Part shown: piece by piece, positions 54,716 to 62,679 of the stretch
Position numbering within the stretch: the stretch's first letter is position 1
Layout: each line of letters starts with the position of its first letter
Origin: Noviherbaspirillum sp. UKPF54
Lineage (GTDB): Bacteria > Pseudomonadota > Gammaproteobacteria > Burkholderiales > Burkholderiaceae_D
NCBI RefSeq assembly: GCF_007874125.1
Contig: NZ_CP040128.1
Location: forward strand, 1,116,001-1,180,000
Direction: 5' to 3'
DNA: 64,000 nucleotides
Notes under the pieces: generated by a model
What the model saw: only the letters and a program-made list of their open reading frames with translations
What the model was told of the DNA's origin: nothing
The model's database searches: none
Made by a program: the position numbers and the translations under genes

Positions 54716-54795
54716 AAAAATGCCCACACGGCTTGCGCTGTGCGGGCAAAAATACCTCGACGGATCGGTGGAACCGACGATTGGAGCCTACTTGC
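54716..54795 (-). ncRNA. candidate small RNA unit B (own promoter and terminator)
   Basis: On the minus strand: TAGACT (54823-54828), 16-base spacer, TATGCT (54801-54806), predicted start about 54795. The RNA would carry a small hairpin TCGGT-TCC-ACCGA (54765-54777), then CCGCACAGC-GCAA-GCCGTGTGG (within 54722-54747) ending in T5 plus one interrupted base: about 80 nt in all. The GNRA-type loop and stem are shared with unit A at 20 of 22 positions. Confidence 0.6.
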
Positions 54796-54876
54796 TTTAA
54801 AGCATAATTTATTCAGAGAAACAGTCTAGGGCATTGGCTCACAGGGTCTTGAAGTGGCTTCCGAAGACTAGCGATC

Positions 54877-54947
54877 AAAAAAAAACCGCACGGCTTTCGC
54901 TGTGCGGAGAAGAAACACGCCTTTGCCGGGATTGTTACTACCGGAGA
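54877..54947 (-). ncRNA. candidate small RNA unit A (own promoter and terminator)
   Basis: On the minus strand: TTAACA (54977-54982), 17-base spacer, CTTAAT (54954-54959), predicted start about 54947. A short CCGG..CCGG stem (54926-54944) is followed by CCGCACAGC-GAAA-GCCGTGCGG (54886-54907) and T9 (54877-54885): about 70 nt, ending in a classical terminator. Confidence 0.6.
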
Positions 54948-55281
54948 CCAAAGATTAAGGCTATTGATGACAATTTTGTTAAGACATGGCCTGGAAAGTT
55001 ACGATCTGGCTTGTCACGTCTGGAAAAGACAAACCCTCCGTGAAGCGGAGGGCTGGAAATCTGGTGCTGGAATCTTTGCATACCGCCAGCTCCGGTACAA
55101 ACATACGATTCCTCTGAGTGTGGCTCACTTGGAAAAGTGTGAATGCGGCGATGTTAACGAAGCGGCGTTACAAGGCTATGACAAATCGCAAACTTGATGC
55201 ATAGCAATTAATATTCGTGCGCGATGTCCAGTGTTCCCGGCGGTGAAGGAACACTCCCGGCTGGCGCTGTTCCGAAGAACC

Positions 55282-56442
55282 TTATGCCGCCGCTGCCAGG
55301 GGACTACGTGCCGGACTGCCGGTCTCTTCGAGGCGCGCCCGGTAGAGCGCGGCGACGAGGTCGGATTGCGTGACCATGCCGATGACGCGCCGTTGCGGGT
55401 CGACGACCGGTAAATGGTGATAGCCGGCATCCGAAAACAGCGGCACCAGGTCGGTGAGAAGCTGATCGGGGGTCGCTGTTCGCACTTCGCGGGTCATCAG
55501 GTGTTCTATATGTTCGACGAGTGGCAACTGCGGCGGCCAGAAACCGGTCGGTGCGTCATGTTCGTGGCCGATCATCATATCGTGCAGCGATACGATACCG
55601 ACCAGAACGCCGCTGTCATCGACGACCGGCAGCGTCTTGATCTTGTGCTTCGCCAGCAGACGCCAGGCGGCTTGCGGCGAGGTGGATTGCCGGACCGTGA
55701 CCACATCCTTCGACATCAGGTCGGCGCAATGAATCTGGCCGAAACGGCGGTGGTAGGCTTTCAGTTCGGCATGCCGCAGAATTTCCTCCAGGTCGTCGGG
55801 ATCGACGTCGAGAAATTGTTGGTGCGATTTCAGTACCGCGTCCAGATCCGCGCGCGTGAAGCCGAGGCGCTCGGTCGGCAGCGGGTCAGCTGTATGGTGC
55901 GGATTGGTGTGATGCAGATGGGCATGCGGATAGCGCCGGCGCATCAGGTTATTGAAGACCAGGGCCGCGACCAGCAGGAAAACGGAGTTCAGTCCGACCG
56001 GCCACAAGGCGAAACGGTACCCGCTGGCGAACACGGCGGGTCCGCCCAGGACGGCGGTCAGCGCCACCGCGCCGCTGGGCGGATGCAGGCAGCGCAGCGC
56101 GAACATGGCGGCAATGGCGACGGCGGCGGCGGCGCTTGCGGCAAGCACGGGATCGCCGATGGTATGCGCGCAGGCGACGCCGACCAGGGCCGAAACGATA
56201 TTGCCGCCTACCAGAGACCAGGGTTGCGCCAGCGGGCTGGACGGTACGCCGAACAGCAGCACGGCCGATGCGCCCATCGGGGCAATAAACCAGGGATTGA
56301 GATCGCCCAGCGTGGCCTTGCTGACGAGGCCGGCAAACATCAACCCGATCCACGCGCCCAGGCAGGCACACAGCTTTTCGCGCCGCCCGATATTGATGGA
56401 AACGGGAATGAACCCGTGTAACCACGCCCTTACATCATTCAT
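55282..56442 (-). CDS. HPP-family membrane protein with two CBS domains
   Basis: A 386-residue protein: HPP membrane domain (about 15-185; several hydrophobic helices with the signature FALRCLHPPSGAVALTAVLGG) and two C-terminal CBS domains (about 240-300 and 315-375; LMSKDVVTVRQSTSPQAAWRLL, LMTREVRTATPDQLLTDLVPLF). HPP proteins have been linked to nitrite transport in plants and cyanobacteria; the CBS pair would sense adenine nucleotides. The ATG at 56442 matches homolog starts (MNDVRAWLHGFIP); the frame is open further upstream. Divergent from ClC. Confidence 0.88.
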   Translation of the reverse strand: MNDVRAWLHGFIPVSINIGRREKLCACLGAWIGLMFAGLVSKATLGDLNPWFIAPMGASAVLLFGVPSSPLAQPWSLVGGNIVSALVGVACAHTIGDPVLAASAAAAVAIAAMFALRCLHPPSGAVALTAVLGGPAVFASGYRFALWPVGLNSVFLLVAALVFNNLMRRRYPHAHLHHTNPHHTADPLPTERLGFTRADLDAVLKSHQQFLDVDPDDLEEILRHAELKAYHRRFGQIHCADLMSKDVVTVRQSTSPQAAWRLLAKHKIKTLPVVDDSGVLVGIVSLHDMMIGHEHDAPTGFWPPQLPLVEHIEHLMTREVRTATPDQLLTDLVPLFSDAGYHHLPVVDPQRRVIGMVTQSDLVAALYRARLEETGSPARSPLAAAA

Positions 56443-56650
56443 GTTGGTTTGTTTGGCCAGCCTGGCGGCAAGCACTACTGTTTTTGGGAAAGCCGCGAAA
56501 TATAACACGATGTGATACATTTTGTTGCCACTGTCGCAGCTCATTTTTGCCACAGCCAGAAACGTTGTTGGTGTCTTGCAACGTGCCGGTGCAGGAAGGC
56601 GCCCGGCTTGGGCGACAAGCCCCCAATTTATTCAATTCAGGATTTAAAAG

Positions 56651-58414
56651 ATGGCTCAAACGAAGACCATGCCGATGGATCGGCATGCCCATGCACTTGC
56701 CAAGCGCGATTACGCAGCCGACCGCCGCCTGGTCATGATTTCGGCGATGGCCGCGGCTATCGGGGGCTGTAGCGCGATCGCGGCCGATGTCCTGCTGAAG
56801 CTGATCCGCTTCTTTACCAACCTGTTCTTTTTCCAGCGCCTGTCGCTGGCCGAAGCCATGCCGGCCCATCACGCGCTCGGGGCCTGGGTGATCGCATTGC
56901 CCGTCGTCGGCGGCCTGTTGGTCGGGCTGATGGCGCGCTACGGCAGCGAAAAGATACGCGGCCATGGCATTCCGGAAGCGATCGAGGCAATCTTGTTCGG
57001 CAAGAGCAGGATGTCGCCCAAGGTGGCGCTGCTCAAGCCGGTGTCGTCGGGAATCGTGATCGGCAGCGGCGGGCCGTTCGGGGCGGAGGGGCCGATCATC
57101 ATGACCGGCGGGTCGCTCGGATCTCTGATCGCGCAGTTTTTCCACCTGACGGCTGCCGAACGCAAGACGCTGCTGGTGGCGGGGGCCTGCGCCGGCATGA
57201 CCGCCATCTTCGGCACGCCGGTGGCGGCACTGTTGCTGGCGGTCGAGCTGATGCTGTTCGAATTCCGCCCGCGCAGCCTGTTGCCGGTTGCAGTGGCCTG
57301 CGCCGTGGCCGGCTTCCTGCGGCCACTGTTGTTCGAGGCAGGCCCGCTGTTTCCGATCAGTACGGCTCCCGCGACGCTCCCCGCGCTGGCGTCCTGCGTA
57401 GCCGCCGGACTGGCGTGCGGGCTGCTGTCGTCATTGCTCACGCACGCGCTTTACCGGATGGAGGACCTGTTCGCCAAGCTGCCGGTGCACTGGATGTGGT
57501 GGCCGGCCATCGGCGGACTGGCCGTCGGCATCGGCGGCTATTTCGAGCCGCGCGCGCTCGGCGTTGGCTATGACGTGATCGGGGATTTGCTGAGCAATCA
57601 CATGGCGCTGACGGTGGCGCTGTCGCTGCTTGGCGCCAAGGCGCTGATGTGGGTGGTCGCGCTCGGTTCCGGAACCTCGGGCGGCGTTCTTGCCCCGCTC
57701 CTGATGATGGGCGCCGGGCTGGGCGTGGCGCTGGCGCCGGTTCTGCCGGGAGCGACACCCAGCCTGTGGGCGCTGGTGTGCATGGCCGGGGTGCTGGGCG
57801 GCGTGCTGGGCGCGCCGCTGACCGCAATCGTGTTTGCCTTCGGCCTGACCCATGACAGCGATGCGCTGCTGCCTTTGCTGCTTACGACGGCGGTGTCATA
57901 CGGCTTCAACGTGCTGACCATGCGGCGCTCGATCATGACGGAGAAAATCGCGCGGCGCGGGCTGCATATCTATCGTGAATACGGGGTCGACCCGCTGGAA
58001 CGGCAGCATGTGTCCGACCTGATGACACGCGCGGTGATGACGATCGAAGCCGATTGTCCGATTCGCGAGGCGATGCAGCGCTATTTCGGCCCGGACCAGC
58101 CGCATCGCTGCTATCCGATGCTCAGTAACGGTTGCCTGGTCGGTATGATCGAGCGCGGCACGCTCGTGAATGCGCCGGAGTCCGCTACGTCATGCCGCGA
58201 TCTGGCGCAACAAGGCGAGGAGCCGGTCGTGGCGCTGGCCGGGGAGAGCGTGCGCAGCGTGGCCGCGCGCATGGCGGCGTATCGGCTGGAGCGCCTGCCG
58301 GTGGTCGAGACGCGGGAGGGGATGCGTCTGATCGGCATCATCAGCCGCAGCGACATCCTGAAGTCGAGCGAGGATGTGTTTGCCGAGGAAATGGTGCGCG
58401 AAAGGATGCGTTGA
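56651..58414 (+). CDS. ClC-family chloride channel/antiporter with two CBS domains
   Basis: A 587-residue membrane protein: ClC domain (about 30-430) with filter segments GSGGPFGAEGPIIMTGG (about 140-156), GMTAIFGTPVAALLLAVEL and GSGTSGGVLAPLLMMGA, then two CBS domains (about 455-510 and 525-580). The GSGGPFGAEGP pattern departs from GREGP by Arg to Ala. Whether it is a channel or a proton exchanger cannot be said. AGGA precedes the ATG. About 210 bases separate it from the divergent HPP-CBS gene. Confidence 0.9.
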   Translation: MAQTKTMPMDRHAHALAKRDYAADRRLVMISAMAAAIGGCSAIAADVLLKLIRFFTNLFFFQRLSLAEAMPAHHALGAWVIALPVVGGLLVGLMARYGSEKIRGHGIPEAIEAILFGKSRMSPKVALLKPVSSGIVIGSGGPFGAEGPIIMTGGSLGSLIAQFFHLTAAERKTLLVAGACAGMTAIFGTPVAALLLAVELMLFEFRPRSLLPVAVACAVAGFLRPLLFEAGPLFPISTAPATLPALASCVAAGLACGLLSSLLTHALYRMEDLFAKLPVHWMWWPAIGGLAVGIGGYFEPRALGVGYDVIGDLLSNHMALTVALSLLGAKALMWVVALGSGTSGGVLAPLLMMGAGLGVALAPVLPGATPSLWALVCMAGVLGGVLGAPLTAIVFAFGLTHDSDALLPLLLTTAVSYGFNVLTMRRSIMTEKIARRGLHIYREYGVDPLERQHVSDLMTRAVMTIEADCPIREAMQRYFGPDQPHRCYPMLSNGCLVGMIERGTLVNAPESATSCRDLAQQGEEPVVALAGESVRSVAARMAAYRLERLPVVETREGMRLIGIISRSDILKSSEDVFAEEMVRERMR

Positions 58415-58441
58415 CGATTGCTCGAAACCGCTGCACTGCCG

Positions 58442-58675
58442 CTACAGGTTTCCCTTTTCAAGCAGCGTGTTGCCGACACGTCGCGCCATGTCGATCGCTT
58501 CCTCGTAGCTGGGCAGCGGCTCGTCGCCGGCATGGTGCTTGTCCAGCACGCATTTGAAATCCTGCGCGGCATCATCGAACTTGTGAATGGAGACGTAGGC
58601 GTCCCAGCCGCGCGTGCCCGAAAGCTCGTGAGCGATCAGGTGAAGCTGGTATTTTCCGACCGTTTCGATTTGCAT
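58442..58675 (-). CDS. hypothetical protein, 77 aa
   Basis: Starts at the ATG at 58675 (MQIETVGKYQLHLIAHEL), with GGAGAG seven bases before it; the nearer ATG at 58681 is too close to it. A small acidic/neutral protein with aromatic and His residues (HKFDDAAQDFKCVLDKHH) and a helical C-terminus. No family is recognised, though such 80-residue proteins are seen across Burkholderiales. Monocistronic and convergent with the ClC gene. Confidence 0.65.
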   Translation of the reverse strand: MQIETVGKYQLHLIAHELSGTRGWDAYVSIHKFDDAAQDFKCVLDKHHAGDEPLPSYEEAIDMARRVGNTLLEKGNL

Positions 58676-58776
58676 CGCCATCTCTCCGCATCGATAAAGT
58701 ACCCGCAAATCCTAGCAGCGATGCCCATGCCACTATTGAGGACCATCATGGCATTGTCCGCGCAAGGCGGGAGCGT

Positions 58777-59055
58777 TCAGCCTTTCAGGTAGCGCTTGAC
58801 GCCGCGCTTCTTGAGCACTTCTCCCCAGGATTCGATGCGGTAAATCTCGCCGCTCTTGTGCAGCACGACGCCGAACTGCTCGCGCAGTTTGGCCATGTCG
58901 GCATCGATCGTTTCCTTGTCGTGGCTGGTGAGGTCGGCGATGGCGGATGCGGTCGGTCGTTCGAGCAGATCGACCGCCGACAACAGCACGAACAATCGGC
59001 GCGCATCGTTCTCCGGATAAAGCGGTACACCGAATTGATTTCTAGCAAAGGGCAT
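58777..59055 (-). CDS. small helix-turn-helix protein
   Basis: A 92-residue protein with a winged-helix look: RLFVLLSAVDLLERPTASAIADLTSHDKETIDADMAKLREQFG (about 20-62), then a wing-like VVLHKSGEIYRIESWG. It resembles the N-terminal HTH of DeoR-type regulators but lacks a sensor domain. AGGAGG lies before the ATG. Possibly a regulator or DNA-binding accessory; the targets are unknown. Similar small proteins are common in Oxalobacteraceae (recalled). Confidence 0.72.
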   Translation of the reverse strand: MPFARNQFGVPLYPENDARRLFVLLSAVDLLERPTASAIADLTSHDKETIDADMAKLREQFGVVLHKSGEIYRIESWGEVLKKRGVKRYLKG

Positions 59056-59356
59056 GCACTGCCTCCTTTCCTTCGGTACGCGAAACTGTCTGCGATAGGG
59101 ATGCGCCGTTTTTTGCCATCAAGCGCACCACAGACTGCGAATGCGCCTCGCATGCGAACGATTTTAGAACGTAACACGGCGCTTTGCATGCCATTGCCCG
59201 CATACGGGAGCACTCCCGTGCAGCGTGAAAAAACGCGCACGGCAACGGTAAAAATTTCAGCACGCGACGAAAGCGCGTGTACTTTGCATGGAATGCAACC
59301 GAATTTTCAACCAGGCACGCTTTTCGCTGAACGTAACGTTGGAAAGGAGTGTCCGG
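59056..59356. promoter_or_regulatory. divergent intergenic region with a 16-bp palindrome
   Basis: It holds ACGGGAG-CA-CTCCCGT (59204-59219) and probably the promoters of the small HTH gene and the SDR gene. No coding sequence is supported. GGAAAGGAG (59341-59349) is the ribosome site of the SDR. Confidence 0.5.
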
Positions 59357-60381
59357 ATGAAATTTCGACTAAAAAAATTGCAGGAACAAGTCATCGTCAT
59401 TACCGGCGCCACCAGCGGCATCGGGCTGACGACCGCGCGGCGTGCCGTCGGGCGCGGAGCCAGAGTGGTGCTGGTGGCGCGCAATGAGGATGCGTTGAAG
59501 CAACTTACCTTTGAATTGGTGAAACAGGGAGGCGAAGTCATCCACGTGGTGGCCGACGTCGGCATCGAGGAGGACGTGCGCAAGGTGGCGCAGGCGGCGA
59601 TCCAGCGTTTCGGTGGTTTCGATACCTGGGTCAACAACGCCGGCATTTCGATTTTCGGACGGGTCGAGGATGTGTCGCTGGAGGACCAGCGCAAGCTGTT
59701 CCAGACCAACTTCTGGGGGTGGTGCACGGTTCGCTGGTCGCCGTCGAGCACCTGAAGCAGCGCGGCGGCGGCGCGATCATCAACCTGGGCAGCGAAGTGT
59801 CGGACCGCGCCATGCCGCTGCAGGGCGCCTATTCCGCTTCCAAGCACGCGGTCAAGGGCTTCACCGATTCGCTGCGCTCGGAGCTGGAGGCGGAAGAGGT
59901 GCCCATTGCCGTCACGCTGATCAAGCCGGCGGCGATCGACACGATGTTTGTAGAGCATGCGAAGAATTACCTGGAAGTCGAGCCGAAGCTGCCGTCGCCG
60001 ATTTACGCACCGGAAATCGCGGCCGACGCCATTCTGTACGCCGCCGAGAATTTCAAGCGCGATATCTTCGTTGGCGGGGCGGCCAAGCTGGTCTCGTCCT
60101 CGGCCCACTATGCGCCGCGCGTGGTGGACGGGTACATCAGGCGCTTCTTGCTGGGGCAGCAAAAGTCCGACATGCCGGCGCGCGACCGCAGCCAGAACAG
60201 CCTCTATTCGCCCGGCAGCGATTTGCAGGAGCGCCAGGGGCAGCGCGGCCACGTCTTCGAATCGAGCTTGTATACCCAGGCGGTGCTGCATCCCAGGACC
60301 TCCTGGGCCTTGATGTTTGGCCTCGGTCTTGCTCTTGCCGCATGGTTGCGCATGCGCGACCAGCCGGAGTCGCTGGCCTGA
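59357..60381 (+). pseudogene. short-chain dehydrogenase with one-base frameshift
   Basis: The first part (59357 to about 59715) has the SDR NAD site TGATSGIGLTTARR and NNAGISIFGRVEDVS; the second continues in another frame with the catalytic YSASKHAVKGFTDSLRSEL, then a membrane helix near the end (WALMFGLGLALAAWL). The break is at TGGGGGTGG (59714-59722): adding one G restores the expected NFWGVVHGS. It is either a sequencing or assembly error in a G run, or a true inactivation. In the corrected form it would have about 342 residues. Confidence 0.85.
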
Positions 60382-60430
60382 CATTCCTGGCCCGGGCCGG
60401 CGTGGCACTTTATTTTTTGGGAGGCATGTC

Positions 60431-60823
60431 ATGGCATATCTGAGTGACGAACAACTTGCTCATCTGAAGCAGTTGCTGGACGAGCGCGAACAGGTGTTGC
60501 GCGCCGACCTGCTGCGCGAAGTCAACGAGAAGGACGAGTACATGGAGGTGGCGACCGAGATACCGGACCCGGGGGACTCGTCTTTCGCCAATCTCGCGGT
60601 TGACCTTGGCAATGCGGCGGTCACCCGCGACCTGACCGAGCTGCGGGCGGTCGAGGCGGCGCGGCGGCGCATGGAAAACGGGGTTTACGGCGTGTGCGTG
60701 AGCTGTGAATCGGAAATTCCCTATGAGCGGCTGAAGGTGCAGCCGACCGCCGAACGTTGCGCGCCATGCCAGGAACACTACGAAAAAACCCATGGCGATG
60801 CATTGCGCGGCAACACGATGTGA
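60431..60823 (+). CDS. DksA/TraR-type zinc-finger protein
   Basis: A 130-residue protein from the ATG at 60431 (MAYLSDEQLAHLK). It has a helical N-terminus (about 1-40), an acidic middle (MEVATEIPDPGDSS) and a Cys4 zinc finger, Cys-Val-Ser-Cys and Cys-Ala-Pro-Cys about 21 residues apart, followed by a short basic helix. These small DksA relatives bind the RNA polymerase secondary channel. DksA itself is longer (about 150) with a DXXDXA motif, absent here, so this is likely a paralogue. Confidence 0.85.
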   Translation: MAYLSDEQLAHLKQLLDEREQVLRADLLREVNEKDEYMEVATEIPDPGDSSFANLAVDLGNAAVTRDLTELRAVEAARRRMENGVYGVCVSCESEIPYERLKVQPTAERCAPCQEHYEKTHGDALRGNTM

Positions 60824-60828
60824 AGACC

Positions 60829-60860
60829 GGGCCGGCGCCCGCGTGCGGCCTGTTTTTCTT
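60829..60860 (+). terminator. terminator after the DksA-like gene
   Basis: GGCCG (60830-60834) pairs with CGGCC (60846-60850) around an 11-base GC-rich loop, followed by TGTTTTTC. Moderate strength. Confidence 0.6.
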
Positions 60861-60927
60861 TGGGTGCAGTGATGCCGCTGCCGTGCTGTTGATCGTACAA
60901 TTCCAGCATTTGTCGCGTCACATATAG

Positions 60928-61953
<1,026 letters not shown>

Positions 61954-62058
61954 CGCATTCCTTTAGGGCGTGCCCTGCGGCGCGAGGCATTGACGGGAGA
62001 ACCATGATGATGGAAGCCGCATTTCCCGTGGCGCGGATCGTGCCGGACCCGGACATCC

Positions 62059-62643
62059 ATGGCTGATCCGCTGTCCGCCGCGGCGCTGGCCGGCGGCCTG
62101 TCCTGGGCCAGCGGCATCCGGCTCTACATGACGCTGTTTGCCGCCGGCTGGCTGGGCCGAGCCGGCTGGCTCGATCTGCCCCCGGCCCTGCAGCCGCTCG
62201 AATCGCCCTGGGTCATCGCGGTCACCGGCGTTCTTCTGGTCGTCGAGTTCCTGGCAGATAAGGTGCCCGGCGTGGATTCGGTCTGGGACGCGGTCCATAC
62301 ATTCATCCGCATTCCCGCCGGCGCGATTCTCGGCGCCGCCACGCTCGGCCACATGGCGCCGGAATGGACCGCCGCGGCCGCGCTCCTGGGCGGAACGCTT
62401 GCCGCCGGCGCGCATGCCACCAAGGCCGGCAGCCGCGCGCTGATCAATACCTCGCCCGAGCCGTTTTCCAACTGGACCGCGTCGGTCGTGGAAGACGTGA
62501 GCGTGGCCGGCGGGCTGTGGGCGGCGTTTTTCCACCCCTGGATCCTGATCGCGTTTCTTGCGGTATTCTTCCTTGTCGCATTGTGGCTGCTACCCAAGCT
62601 GTGGCGCGGGCTGCGCTGGCTGTTGCGCAGGCTGAGCGCATAG
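62059..62643 (+). CDS. DUF4126 family membrane protein
   Basis: A 194-residue protein with several hydrophobic helices (about 10-30, 50-65, 95-125, 150-180) and conserved ASGIRLYMTLFAAG and ADKVPGVDSVWDAVHTFIRIPAGA. The Asp-Lys-X-Pro segment and the C-terminal basic tail (LRWLLRRLSA) fit DUF4126, of unknown function. The ATG at 62059 lacks a strong ribosome site. About 105 bases follow the adenine deaminase gene. Confidence 0.85.
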   Translation: MADPLSAAALAGGLSWASGIRLYMTLFAAGWLGRAGWLDLPPALQPLESPWVIAVTGVLLVVEFLADKVPGVDSVWDAVHTFIRIPAGAILGAATLGHMAPEWTAAAALLGGTLAAGAHATKAGSRALINTSPEPFSNWTASVVEDVSVAGGLWAAFFHPWILIAFLAVFFLVALWLLPKLWRGLRWLLRRLSA

Positions 62644-62679
62644 CGTATCGCTGCCTCAACAAGAAAGAAAACACATTCC

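Larger units (their letters stand above)
54422..55281. other. 860-bp region with small-RNA array and no supportable protein gene
   Basis: Besides the three hairpin units it contains a fourth simple hairpin CCCTCCG-TGAAG-CGGAGGG (55034-55052), weakly terminator-like on the minus strand. Short open frames, for example plus strand 54964-55197, have no family features I recognise. Confidence 0.5.

Noticed and set aside
54634..54907. The repeated hairpins as a CRISPR array
   Set aside because: Only three imperfect copies, uneven spacing (about 85 and 157 bases), palindromic with T runs, and no cas genes.
51508..55281. An integrated prophage or active mobile element
   Set aside because: No integrase, transposase or phage structural gene could be recognised, and no terminal repeats were noticed.
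59719..60381. Treating the second half of the SDR as an independent gene starting at 59719
   Set aside because: It lacks the NAD-binding half and continues exactly where the first half breaks; a single frameshifted gene is simpler.
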